Shown one piece after another: positions 25,121-33,489 of a stretch of DNA of 64,000 bases. The notes under the pieces were generated by a model. The model was given only the letters and a program-made list of their open reading frames with translations. It was not told the origin of the DNA and searched no databases. This DNA comes from Mucilaginibacter phenanthrenivorans (lineage in GTDB: Bacteria > Bacteroidota > Bacteroidia > Sphingobacteriales > Sphingobacteriaceae). Each line of letters begins with the position of its first letter. Position 1 is the first letter of the stretch. The position numbers and the translations under genes were made by a program. The stretch spans positions 62,001 to 126,000 of the forward strand of contig NZ_JAHVAP010000013.1 in the NCBI RefSeq assembly GCF_024721155.1, written 5' to 3'.

Positions 25121-25921
25121 TTACTTTTTAGATTTTAAACAACGAATGGCAAATCCATAGCCTCGTTCAAACTCCCTCACTTTGCCGGAAACGAGTTCTA
25201 ACGCCGCATCGGGGGTGCTTGTCCAAAAATTGGCGGAACGCCCTCTGAACCTTATGGTAGTCCCGTTAGTGCCATCCCTGCTGCCGGACAGGGACAATCT
25301 TAAACTGGAATTCCAGCCCCCGTTTGCGTCCGTTATATATTCGAGATTAATAATGTTTTGTAATTCTGCGGCACTCGGCAAGTGCCAGCCTTCGCCCATC
25401 GCCTTGCAGGGATCGCAGCCATTATCGGCAGTGACTTCGGCAGGCGTTGCCGCCGTCCATTGGTCGGTCGATTTTTCATCCCGCCACCACCGGGAGACAA
25501 CACCCCAATAAAACGGATTAACGCCCGTTTTGTCTAAATCTATCGGATGCCAATCTTTATCCTCGTCGCGCCGGGTATTGGCAGGATAATAAAGTTGGTG
25601 GCCGTCATCCCATCTGCCCCACTGGAACAAATCGCCAAAGCTGTCTTCGTCGTGCAAGTCGATGGCCACGCGCTTGCTGCCGAGGCTTTGTTGCAGCCAA
25701 ATATTACCGTCTTTGGCTCTTACTGTCGTATAGGTAACTTTTTTCTTTTGGTAAATAAAAGTCACTTTCCCGGTATCGCCGACAGTTAGGCCAGGGTCTG
25801 TGTTGGTGAGCGTTGTTTTAACGGTGTTATTGGCCGTTGTGGTTTTTCGTTTTTGCTGGCCAAAGCAAAGGCCGCTTGTCAACGCAATAAGCAGCAACGC
25901 AACAAATAAAAATTGTCTCAT
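25121..25921 (-). CDS. FISUMP-domain secreted protein
   Basis: A 266-residue protein with a signal peptide (FLFVALLLIALTSGLCFG) and a Fib_succ_major/FISUMP domain from about 75 to 263. Its hallmarks are NIWLQQSLGSKRVAI, LFQWGR, GWHLPSAAEL, SLSGSRDG, FWTSTPD and the end GFAIRCLK. These domains occur in surface or exported proteins of Bacteroidota; the biochemical function is not established. It is the first gene of a two-gene operon with the lipoprotein. Confidence 0.85.
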   Translation of the reverse strand: MRQFLFVALLLIALTSGLCFGQQKRKTTTANNTVKTTLTNTDPGLTVGDTGKVTFIYQKKKVTYTTVRAKDGNIWLQQSLGSKRVAIDLHDEDSFGDLFQWGRWDDGHQLYYPANTRRDEDKDWHPIDLDKTGVNPFYWGVVSRWWRDEKSTDQWTAATPAEVTADNGCDPCKAMGEGWHLPSAAELQNIINLEYITDANGGWNSSLRLSLSGSRDGTNGTTIRFRGRSANFWTSTPDAALELVSGKVREFERGYGFAIRCLKSKK

Positions 25922-26128
25922 ATATTAAAAATTTAAATTTTCAGGATACTTTATCGCCAATGCGATGTTTTGTTCCGTTTTCAGGAAATTTATCAAACAA
26001 ATTTAAAATTAAATTTTGCGGATACAAATACTATTTAAAGGATAATAAAATCTTAAGTGGATTATTTATTAAATTACTGGGATAATACATCTCTAAATGC
26101 ATTTTTTTGCCTTTTATATCTTTATGAA

Positions 26129-26353
26129 ATGGAACGTGAGAAACGAAGATATAACCGGATAAAAGCCTATTTAGCCCTGAAACACAAGTCGAATAAATCG
26201 CTTGCTGAGCATCTAAACGTCAGTGCGCAAACGGTATCGAAATGGTGCACCAATTACAGTCATCCCTCATTGCCTGAACTCTATGCTATCGCCGAGTTTC
26301 TTGACGTCAATGTGTGCGAATTACTGGAACCGATGCCGTTAAAACAGGGATAG
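26129..26353 (+). CDS. XRE-type HTH regulator
   Basis: A 74-residue Cro/C1-type DNA-binding protein (ALKHKSNKSLAEHLNVSAQ, then TVSKWCTNYSHPSLPEL). The ATG at 26129 is favoured because the domain begins there; the frame is open 24 codons further upstream with a hydrophobic stretch that does not belong to the fold. It diverges from the FISUMP operon and converges on the integrase; it may regulate either. Confidence 0.72.
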   Translation: MEREKRRYNRIKAYLALKHKSNKSLAEHLNVSAQTVSKWCTNYSHPSLPELYAIAEFLDVNVCELLEPMPLKQG

Positions 26354-26447
26354 GATATGTCGGTAGGGGCGTCATGTTTCAATCAGTTTGATGAACCCGT
26401 AACGGTTGAGTATATTTGCAGTTCATATGGCGGAATTCTTCCGCCTA

Positions 26448-26503
26448 TTGTGATAAGGTTTAGGTTAAAGCCCCCAAGCAGCGAGTGTAAGGGGGCTTTT
26501 ATT
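26448..26503 (+). repeat. Terminator-like inverted repeat, right copy
   Basis: Inverted copy of the sequence at 23844-23895. The stem AAAGCCCCC / GGGGGCTTTT is stronger here. It abuts the integrase stop codon at 26503. Together the copies enclose 2.6 kb holding the lipoprotein, FISUMP and HTH genes. Confidence 0.7.
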
Positions 26504-27807
26504 TATCCGACCATTTGCATGGCGGCAGTAGAACTTGGCTTGTTGATATTAACCGGTTCGAAATTTAATACAGCATCCATTGCCTCGTCAGCTTCTTTGT
26601 GAATAAAGTTTTTCATGTAATTCATGGTTGTTAAAATGATCGAATGACGGAATATCTTTTGCAGCATCAACAAGGAAATATTCATTTCGCCAGCTACATT
26701 GCCAAATGCATGTCGTGAAATGTGCATGGTCAATGGATGCATTAAACCAGCTGCGGGACCTACATAATTCCGAAGTACTGTCGAAATTGCGCTCACTCGC
26801 GTGCTTATGAATTTTTTGATTTCAAACTTGCTCGCGAAATTGGGCAGTTCCTTAAGATCAGGAAAAATAAAATCATTGGGGCCGCGTTTTTCATCTTCAT
26901 ATTGGAAAAGAATATTCTCAACCTTTTGGACAACATTTTTTGAAATTACCAACGAACCCGGTTTATGGTTCTTGCCCATTGTATAATGCAGTCGGTTATC
27001 TTTAAAATCACTCCATTTCAAGCGCAATACATCGGAGGCACGCATACCGCCAAAATAAAATGAAATCAACCAAAGATTACGAGCGTGATTATACTTCCGA
27101 TTGGTCAGTTCAACACTCTCTATCAGCAGAACATCGGCCATTGAAAGGCCATGTTTTGCGGTTTCAGGCGCCTTTATTTCCATACCACCCTCGCCGAACG
27201 GATAATATTTTTGTTCGACTACAGAGGCTGTAATGGCGCTATTGAATAGTTCACGTATAAATGATAGTTTATTATTCACAGTCACTGGGGACATGTTCTT
27301 TTGCTTCTTGCCGATTTTGACATCGTTAGCCAGGTAGGCTTTGTAACGATCGAGTAATGAAACCGTGATTTCGGGGAAAATTATATCAGAACCGTTCAAA
27401 AAATTCTTGAAGTGTTCCATACTTGCAATTGCTGAATTGCGTTCGGTATATTTTCCTGCTTTCTTTAGTGATTTCCCGTATTCTTCCCCAAATTTAAAAA
27501 AGCTTGTAGCACTGTTTGGTTTGATTTTTCGAATCACTGCTTTTGACGAAACATTGTCATTTGCCGTCTGCATTTCTATGGCAGTATTGTTTGCCTCTGC
27601 AAGTTTCTTTAAAAGGTAATTATTTAGCTTTGTATGATTAAGATGCGTAGTTTTAACGCGGCGTTTTTTTGCGTCCCAATCACGATGGAATAACCTTATA
27701 TCAGTATGGTTGATCGACGGTTTGCCATCTTTGTAAATCTTTAAAACAAGGGGTGAAGTGCCGTCGGAAAGCACTTTTTTGCGGAGGTAAAATCTAACTG
27801 TTGCCAT
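26503..27807 (-). CDS. Bacteroidota-type tyrosine recombinase
   Basis: A 434-residue site-specific integrase: arm-type DNA-binding domain (about 1-95, starting MATVRFYLRKKVLSDGTSPL), SAM-like core-binding domain (about 115-215) and catalytic domain (about 225-410). The catalytic set is visible: Arg in FGGMRASDVL, Lys region in TMGKNHKPGS, His in ISRHAFGN, His in IFRHSIILT and Tyr in TMNYMKNF. It differs from the P4-type integrase at 4816, so at least two separate elements have used this region. The GC-rich stem right after its stop probably ends its transcript. Confidence 0.92.
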   Translation of the reverse strand: MATVRFYLRKKVLSDGTSPLVLKIYKDGKPSINHTDIRLFHRDWDAKKRRVKTTHLNHTKLNNYLLKKLAEANNTAIEMQTANDNVSSKAVIRKIKPNSATSFFKFGEEYGKSLKKAGKYTERNSAIASMEHFKNFLNGSDIIFPEITVSLLDRYKAYLANDVKIGKKQKNMSPVTVNNKLSFIRELFNSAITASVVEQKYYPFGEGGMEIKAPETAKHGLSMADVLLIESVELTNRKYNHARNLWLISFYFGGMRASDVLRLKWSDFKDNRLHYTMGKNHKPGSLVISKNVVQKVENILFQYEDEKRGPNDFIFPDLKELPNFASKFEIKKFISTRVSAISTVLRNYVGPAAGLMHPLTMHISRHAFGNVAGEMNISLLMLQKIFRHSIILTTMNYMKNFIHKEADEAMDAVLNFEPVNINKPSSTAAMQMVG

Positions 27808-27873
27808 GTGTGGGTCACTTATGTGTCACACAATTTACGAATTATTCCGCACTTTTCCGAATCTTTTTTTAAC

Positions 27874-27908
27874 AAAAAGTGCCTTTAAACGCCAGAAAGG
27901 CGCTTTTT
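27874..27908 (-). terminator. Rho-independent terminator for thioredoxin gene
   Basis: AAAAAGTGCCTTT and AAAGGCGCTTTTT form a stem of about 13 pairs with one mismatch, followed on the minus strand by TTTTTGTT. It lies between the integrase start and the thioredoxin stop and fits as the terminator of the latter. Confidence 0.6.
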
Positions 27909-27925
27909 GAACCAAGTTGAACCAC

Positions 27926-27952
27926 TTTACGAAGTTTTCAAAACTTCGTAAA
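27926..27952. repeat. Perfect 27-nt palindrome between thioredoxin and integrase
   Basis: TTTACGAAGTTTT, one C, then AAAACTTCGTAAA: 13-bp perfect arms with a single central base. It has no T-tract and no room for a loop, so it is a poor terminator. Its place between an integrase and a conserved gene makes a binding or recombination site conceivable. Confidence 0.5.
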
Positions 27953-27988
27953 TCTTTGTATCTAACCTTTCGCCCTTAACCTACTTCC

Positions 27989-28285
27989 TCATACAAACTG
28001 CTCAATAACCTGCTGCAATTGCCCGGCCTGCATTACGCCGCTTTGGCGCCATTTGGTTTGGCTGTTTTTAAAGATCATGAGTGTGGGTACGCTTTGAACT
28101 TTATAGGCGTTTGCCGCCGATGGGTTTTTGTCGATATCGATTTTGATGATGGTAACTTTGTCGCCTAAGGCATCCTTTACCTGTTTTAGTATGGGCGGCA
28201 TCATTTTACACGGTCCGCACCACTCTGCCGAAAAGTCAACCAATACGGGTTTTTCTGATGCTATGATCTCCTGGAAATTTGCCAT
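27989..28285 (-). CDS. trxA: Thioredoxin
   Basis: A 98-residue cytoplasmic thioredoxin with the canonical WCGPC active site (FSAEWCGPCKMMPP), the conserved Asp/Lys framework (KIDIDKNP) and the cis-Pro loop SVPTLMIF. It reduces protein disulfides. It marks the right boundary of the AT-rich accessory region: base composition and repeat content change here. Confidence 0.95.
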   Translation of the reverse strand: MANFQEIIASEKPVLVDFSAEWCGPCKMMPPILKQVKDALGDKVTIIKIDIDKNPSAANAYKVQSVPTLMIFKNSQTKWRQSGVMQAGQLQQVIEQFV

Positions 28286-28383
28286 GATGTTTTGGATTTA
28301 TACCAAGATAACGCTTTTATCAGGGATAAGGTTTATTGTTTGATGAAAATTACGTGGAATAAACAAAGAGATAATTAATACAG

Positions 28384-28531
28384 CGTCATTGCGAGGTACG
28401 AAGCAAGCTCTGCACAGGACAATCAATGAACGCTGGTTTTAGTTGGACCTTGTGGCCGCTGACCGGTTGCCACAATATCTTCCTTCCCTGATCTGTATAG
28501 TTTAGAGGTTGCTTCGTTCCTCGCAATGACG
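28384..28531. repeat. 148-bp palindromic MITE-like element, copy 1
   Basis: Starts CGTCATTGCGAGG and ends CCTCGCAATGACG, with extended imperfect complementarity of the ends. Its reverse complement matches 45820-45967 over the full 148 bp at about nine of ten positions by hand alignment. More degenerate relatives are at 36399 and 48830. No coding capacity. Confidence 0.85.
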
Positions 28532-28547
28532 CGAGTAGGACGGTGGG

Positions 28548-29429
28548 CTAATGCATCACCTTTGGCCTTACCCCGCTGATCGGCTGCAAAATATTATTAT
28601 CTGAAAGCCAATCAGCCAAACGCTGCGGCCATGTGTTGATCGATCTCAATTTCGACCGTTGCCCCATGTTGAAGCCGTGCGCACCCTGCGTAAAAAGGTG
28701 AGCCTCGACAGGTACTTTAGCATCGCGGTAGCGTTGCAGCAGTTGCATAACGGATATGGAGCAGCAGGGATCGTCATTGGCTGCCAGTAAAAATGCGGGC
28801 GGTGCATCAGCCGGAACAACATCCGGAATATAAAGCGGACCGGGATAGATCTGGATCACGAACGCGGGTTTTGAACTTTGGCGGTCGATGGGGTCCGGCG
28901 CATTCGGATCGCCTTTACCTTTATCAAAAGCTACCATATCAACCACCTCGCCGCCTGCCGAGAAACCCATCATCCCGATGCGGTTGGTATCGATCCCAAA
29001 CTCCGCCGCTCGACTGCGAACCAGGCGCATTGCCCTGAAACCATCCTGTTTGGCATGTACATCAATTTTATAGGGAGATAAGGTATCGCGGCCTAAGCGG
29101 TATTTCAGCACAAATACAGCAACACCAAGGTTGTTCAGAAATTTAGCAGGGTCGATCCCCTCCGCGGTATAAACCAGCAAACGGTGCCCTCCGCCCGGGC
29201 AGATCACCACGGCAGTGCCTGTGGCCTTATCCTTTGGTGGCAGGAAAACGGTAAGCGATGGGTTGTGGATATTCTTTACCCAATAATCCTTTGCCTGTTC
29301 AGGCTCGTTACGGCGATTCTCAAAACCCGGCGCACCTTTGGCCCAAAGCGGGATAACCAATGGTTCGGTTTGCGCGAACAATGCGGCAGGGATAACCAAT
29401 AAGACGATTAGGCTTTTGAGGTATTTCAT
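28548..29429 (-). CDS. Secreted alpha/beta-hydrolase (BD-FAE/acetylxylan-esterase-like)
   Basis: A 293-residue exported esterase: signal peptide to about residue 19 (VIPAALFAQ), oxyanion motif CPGGGHRLL, nucleophile elbow GFSAGGEV and a C-terminal catalytic His in GAHGFNMGQ. The likely Asp is in ANDDPC. Substrate is unknown; relatives deacylate carbohydrates. It follows the phospholipase C gene on the same strand, with a palindromic repeat between. It may remove acyl groups from the same material, which is inference from position. Confidence 0.8.
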   Translation of the reverse strand: MKYLKSLIVLLVIPAALFAQTEPLVIPLWAKGAPGFENRRNEPEQAKDYWVKNIHNPSLTVFLPPKDKATGTAVVICPGGGHRLLVYTAEGIDPAKFLNNLGVAVFVLKYRLGRDTLSPYKIDVHAKQDGFRAMRLVRSRAAEFGIDTNRIGMMGFSAGGEVVDMVAFDKGKGDPNAPDPIDRQSSKPAFVIQIYPGPLYIPDVVPADAPPAFLLAANDDPCCSISVMQLLQRYRDAKVPVEAHLFTQGAHGFNMGQRSKLRSINTWPQRLADWLSDNNILQPISGVRPKVMH

Positions 29430-29497
29430 AATGGCGACGGATATTTAAATTAAAGATAATATAATTTAAAGTCCGACCATAATCGAATAATAAAATG

Positions 29498-29567
29498 GTA
29501 GGGGCGTATAGCATACGCCCTATTCGCATTTTGTCGCTTGCTGAGGGCGTATGCTATACGCCCCTAC
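29498..29567. repeat. REP-like hairpin with perfect 23-bp arms
   Basis: GTAGGGGCGTATAGCATACG (first 20 bases of the arm) is repeated in inverted form at 29545-29567 around a 24-base loop. It can act as a bidirectional terminator or transcript stabiliser between the phospholipase C and esterase genes. Confidence 0.75.
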
Positions 29568-29599
29568 TGAATACGCCGCAGGTTTCCAAGACATAACAC

Positions 29600-32134
29600 C
29601 TATACCATCCCCATTTTAGGATCACTATAAGACGGGTTACCTGTTTCAACACGACCAGCGTAACGCTTCTCAAACGAAGTGCTGCCACTTACCTTAACGC
29701 TGAAATCATACCATCCATGGCTGTTGGCAAGGTTAAGCACCAGGTTTGATGTCCCCGATGGTTTAACGGCAACGGCGTGGTTATTGGTTTTATAAGCATG
29801 ATCAATAATCTGCACCGAATGTTGTTTGTTGCTTAAGTTATGCAGGGCAAGCTGGATATTGCCGGTAAGTTTTTTACTGTCCGTAAGGCTGTGTTGGTAT
29901 TCGCAGGTAACATCCAATTCCGGATCATTGGCATTGCCTTTAAACTCGCGGAAAAAGCCGTTTGGCCCGTAGGTACGCAAGTGGTAATGGGTGTTTTCAA
30001 AATCGGTTAAGGGCCATTCGTCGGCAACGGTATCGCCGGCCTTTGCAGTGTAGGCCCAGGTGCGCACATCTTCGTTCAAATACTTGCCCGGTGCATAAAC
30101 ATTAAAGGGTGAACTCAATGCCTTATCGCCAAATACTTTATCACTCGCAGTAAATTTTACTCCGAATGACTTTTTATCGGCACTTAACTTACCATCAACA
30201 TACAGCTGGTATGGCAGTGCACACGATGGTTTAATGCCTTGTTCCTGCTTCGGCATGTAGGGCGATGTGTGCGGCGCTTTGTTTATCAGCGCAATTTCAT
30301 CAGCGCTAAGCAGCTTATAATCGTCAGGCAGTTTTTTGAATTGTGCCTTGTGGATGCTTTCCGCGTGTTCGTCTTTTGCAACAAACTTTGGCATCGGAAT
30401 CTCTTCGCCGTTATACGGACGGAACGTGGTTGTTAAGTCGCCGCAAACGGTACGGCGCCAGTCGCTGATGTTGGGCTCGGTTATTTTTTTGCCGATTTTA
30501 GCGGTCAGGAATTTCTCTAAAAATTGGAGGGTTGAGGTATGGTCAAATACTTCTGAATTCACATAACCGCCCTTGCTCCATGGCGAAGCGATAACCAGCG
30601 GCACACGGAAGCCTAAGCCAATGGAGTTTTCCTTTTCATATTTCTCGGGGAAGTTGTTACGGGCAAGCTCCTGTTCGCGGGTTACAAATTCAACGCGGGT
30701 ATCAATACCGTCAGATACCTTGCCGGTTCCCGGTTTGTGCGAGTGTGGTGCGGTAAACGGCGGCACGTGGTCGAAGTAGCCGTCATTCTCATCGTATGCT
30801 AAAATGAAGATGGTTTTTTTCCAGACTTCGGGGTTCTTGGTCAGTATGTCCATCACTTCTGATACATACCATGCGCCAAACCAGGCCGCACTTGGGTGAT
30901 CTGAAAAGTTTTCAGGAGCGGTTACCCATGATACGGTAGGCAATTTGCCGGTATTCACATCCTCTCTGAACTGGTGGAGCACATCGCCTTTAGGTACTTT
31001 GAGTTCGCGCTCGGTGCCGTTATCATCATATTTTAGATCGACCAGCGTACGGTAGTGCGGGTCGTTCTTGTTGTTATCAAACGCTTTGTAATGCAGGCTT
31101 TTTTCCTTGTCTGACAGTTTATCAAACATCTCCACCTTATAGGTTTCGCGCTCCTTGATTACGTCTTTAAGGTATCCCTGCAGTGAGCGCAGTTGCTTTT
31201 TCAGGGGATTGATGTGCACATCCTCCGGCGGTAAAGCAGCAATCTGCTTTTGTAGCTCATCTATCTTTTCAGGCAGTTCCTTTGCACGTTTTTCCATCGC
31301 CTCGATATGCGGCGGGTGCAAATGGATGTTATATTGCGCAAAAAACTCCAGCGCGTTATCCTGGAAGTTTGATAGCCATGGATCTTCTTCGCCCTCAAAA
31401 CCTGTATCAATGGCAACCTCGTTTTGGTAGCATTTCCAGGAGATGCCGGCATCTTCCAGGCGCTCGGGGAAAGTGGCCCACTTAAGGGTCCCATAATCCA
31501 TATCCTCGTTCCAAACATGCGCGCGTGAATCTTCGTGCTGTTCTTCGCGTACGGTGCCCGTCCAGAAGTACAACCTGTTAGGATTTGTGCCGGTTAAGGC
31601 TGAGCAAAAATTCTGGTCGCAAACGGTAAACGCATCGGCAAGGGCGTAGTAAAAAGGAATATCTTCACGGGTATGGTAGCCCAAAGTTAAAGGCATATTA
31701 GCATATTCCTTGTTGCCATTGCGTTTGTTATCCAGCCATTTATCAAACTTGCCGTCGTTACGGGCATTTACCTGGTTGCGCCATGAATGCGGCAGCGAAC
31801 TCATCCATGTTGATTTTGTGTTTTTTATGTCGAGGCGGAAAGGTGCATAAGTCTCGCCTTTTATGTTCGATTGCAGCCACACTTTGTTTTTGTTGGGTAG
31901 ATCAATTGCACGCGGATCGTTATAGCCACGAACACCTTTCAACATCCCGTAAACGTGATCGAACGAGCGGTTTTCCTGCATCAGGATCACAATGTGCTCA
32001 GCATCCATGTAGGTGCTGCCCGGTGCCGGGTTAATAGCCATTGCCTTTTGAATAGAGGCGGGGATCAAGCCCGTTATACCAGCCGCACCTGTTAATAGCG
32101 CCGCTTTTTTTAAGAAATCTCTCCTGGTATCCAT
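29600..32134 (-). CDS. Phosphocholine-type phospholipase C, Tat-exported
   Basis: An 844-residue phosphoesterase-family phospholipase C. A twin-arginine signal is visible (TRRDFLKKAALLTGAAG), followed by the family motif HIVILMQENRSFDHVYG (47-63), the core domain to about 590 (FILAYDENDGYFDHVPPF, PWSKGGYVN) and two C-terminal DUF756-type beta domains (about 650-830). Family members cleave the headgroup from phosphatidylcholine or sphingomyelin outside the cytoplasm. Next to phosphonate-breakdown genes it could release aminoethylphosphonate-type headgroups from phosphonolipids; that substrate is inferred. It follows the FAD oxidoreductase after 188 bp filled with palindromic repeats. Confidence 0.88.
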   Translation of the reverse strand: MDTRRDFLKKAALLTGAAGITGLIPASIQKAMAINPAPGSTYMDAEHIVILMQENRSFDHVYGMLKGVRGYNDPRAIDLPNKNKVWLQSNIKGETYAPFRLDIKNTKSTWMSSLPHSWRNQVNARNDGKFDKWLDNKRNGNKEYANMPLTLGYHTREDIPFYYALADAFTVCDQNFCSALTGTNPNRLYFWTGTVREEQHEDSRAHVWNEDMDYGTLKWATFPERLEDAGISWKCYQNEVAIDTGFEGEEDPWLSNFQDNALEFFAQYNIHLHPPHIEAMEKRAKELPEKIDELQKQIAALPPEDVHINPLKKQLRSLQGYLKDVIKERETYKVEMFDKLSDKEKSLHYKAFDNNKNDPHYRTLVDLKYDDNGTERELKVPKGDVLHQFREDVNTGKLPTVSWVTAPENFSDHPSAAWFGAWYVSEVMDILTKNPEVWKKTIFILAYDENDGYFDHVPPFTAPHSHKPGTGKVSDGIDTRVEFVTREQELARNNFPEKYEKENSIGLGFRVPLVIASPWSKGGYVNSEVFDHTSTLQFLEKFLTAKIGKKITEPNISDWRRTVCGDLTTTFRPYNGEEIPMPKFVAKDEHAESIHKAQFKKLPDDYKLLSADEIALINKAPHTSPYMPKQEQGIKPSCALPYQLYVDGKLSADKKSFGVKFTASDKVFGDKALSSPFNVYAPGKYLNEDVRTWAYTAKAGDTVADEWPLTDFENTHYHLRTYGPNGFFREFKGNANDPELDVTCEYQHSLTDSKKLTGNIQLALHNLSNKQHSVQIIDHAYKTNNHAVAVKPSGTSNLVLNLANSHGWYDFSVKVSGSTSFEKRYAGRVETGNPSYSDPKMGMV

Positions 32135-32140
32135 ATTTTT

Positions 32141-32331
32141 AGTTCATGGTTCATAGTTGATGGTTCATGGCAGCTGCAAAAGCCACCGGATATAACTATG
32201 AACTATTTATTAATGTATTTCAAATTTAGCGTTTTCTATTAGTTCATAGTTGATGGTTAATGGTAGCTGCAATTTTTTTGGTGTACAGCTAATCTTTCCG
32301 GCTATGAACTATGAACCATCAACTATGAACT
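32141..32331. repeat. Two palindromic ATGAACT-type repeat units
   Basis: Units 32141-32204 and 32241-32331 each start AGTTCATxGTT and end TATGAACT, with inverted copies of the word ATGAACCATCAACTATGAAC inside. The right end supplies the last Ser codon and the TAG stop of the FAD oxidoreductase gene. A relative is at 58336-58365, where it supplies the stop of the GNAT gene. Confidence 0.7.
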
Positions 32332-33489
32332 CCTCTTCCCAATATACTCTTCGCACAAGCCAAACGATAACGTCATTCCGTTGCCGCCAACGCCGTTTAT
32401 AACGGTTACACCCGGGGCAATGTCAACTATCAATTCGGTTGCGCCGTTGGTCATTTTTGGGTAGATGCCGTGCCATGACTGCAGTAATTTCCAGTCCTTA
32501 AAAGTGGCAAAAGTTTGTAAGTATGAAGTTATCATACTATTAATAAATTCCTTGTCGAATGGGTCGTGAACCAAACCATATTCGTGCGAATCGCCTATGG
32601 TTAATTCGCCGCTGCCGTTTTGCGATACCATTACGTGGATGCCCCATTTTAGGTAATCGGCGTATTGTTCTTCGTAACGTTTGCGTAAGGCAGGTAGCGA
32701 AGCTGCTGCCTGGAAGCCCGGGTAGTGGATCATAGACAAGCCGCCGCATAACGATGGGCCGATGCGCCATTCGTCCGGCTGAGTAACCAGGCGCATCATC
32801 TGTAGCTTGCATTTGGTTATTTGTGTTTCTAAAAACAGTTCGGGATACAGGGATTCAAAATCTGCACCGCTGCAAACAAAAATCTCATCCGCCTCCCATA
32901 CGCGGTTACCAGACATTACCCTTGGGTGTTCAATTTGGCTGATCGCAGTATTCCAATGAAATTCAACATCATATTTATCGGCCAAATATTTGGCAACTTG
33001 TCCGACAGCTACGCGCGATTCAACTATCATTTCTTCGCCGCTCCATAAAGCGCCCTTCAATCCGTTCGGATTAACAGCCGGTGATTTCTCTAAAGCCTGT
33101 TTAGGTGATAAAATGCTGCAGTCGCGCAGATGCTGGTTTACTTCAACGTATTCGCTGATCACCTGCAGCTCATCATCATGATAAGCCAAATGCAAGGAGC
33201 CAACTTCATCGTGCCAGATGTTTGCTTCGGTACAGATCTCCTTCCAGATGCTACGGGAAAGCATGGCCCGTTCAAACAGCGGCCCGGTTGCCTGCCCGAT
33301 GGGCCAGATCATCCCAAAATTACGGATGGAAGCGCCAACCGCACGTTCATTGCGTTCAAAGATGGTTACTTTATAGCCACGGATTGCGAGTGCTCGTGCG
33401 GTGGCTAAACCAACTATTCCGGCGCCTATAATTATCGCAGAGCCCCCTGACCCCCTAAAGGGGGAATTTGATGAATGTGTTTGTGTCAT
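32323..33489 (-). CDS. TIGR03364-type FAD-dependent oxidoreductase (phosphonate-associated)
   Basis: A 388-residue D-amino-acid-oxidase-fold flavoprotein. The FAD Rossmann motif is AIIIGAGIVGLATARALA (about 18-35), with FERNERAVGASIRNFGMIWP next and the C-terminal flavin motif NGVGGNGMTLSFG. The TIGR03364 family sits in phosphonate clusters, and members are reported to oxidise 2-aminoethylphosphonate or its N-methyl form to phosphonoacetaldehyde. I chose the ATG at 33489, which overlaps the transporter TGA (ATGA). The extension before the Rossmann strand is encoded by a dispersed GC-rich palindrome (33441-33467). It is followed in the operon order by phospholipase C. Confidence 0.85.
   Translation of the reverse strand: MTQTHSSNSPFRGSGGSAIIIGAGIVGLATARALAIRGYKVTIFERNERAVGASIRNFGMIWPIGQATGPLFERAMLSRSIWKEICTEANIWHDEVGSLHLAYHDDELQVISEYVEVNQHLRDCSILSPKQALEKSPAVNPNGLKGALWSGEEMIVESRVAVGQVAKYLADKYDVEFHWNTAISQIEHPRVMSGNRVWEADEIFVCSGADFESLYPELFLETQITKCKLQMMRLVTQPDEWRIGPSLCGGLSMIHYPGFQAAASLPALRKRYEEQYADYLKWGIHVMVSQNGSGELTIGDSHEYGLVHDPFDKEFINSMITSYLQTFATFKDWKLLQSWHGIYPKMTNGATELIVDIAPGVTVINGVGGNGMTLSFGLCEEYIGKRSS
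33441..33467. repeat. GC-rich palindromic repeat inside a coding start
   Basis: AGCCCCCTGACCCCCTAAAG with GGGGGAATT after it. The same word family, CCCCCTAAAGGGGGAGT, forms an intergenic hairpin at 53440-53504. Here it is translated as the Ser/Gly/Pro-rich N-terminal linker of the FAD oxidoreductase (SNSPFRGSGGS). Confidence 0.65.
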
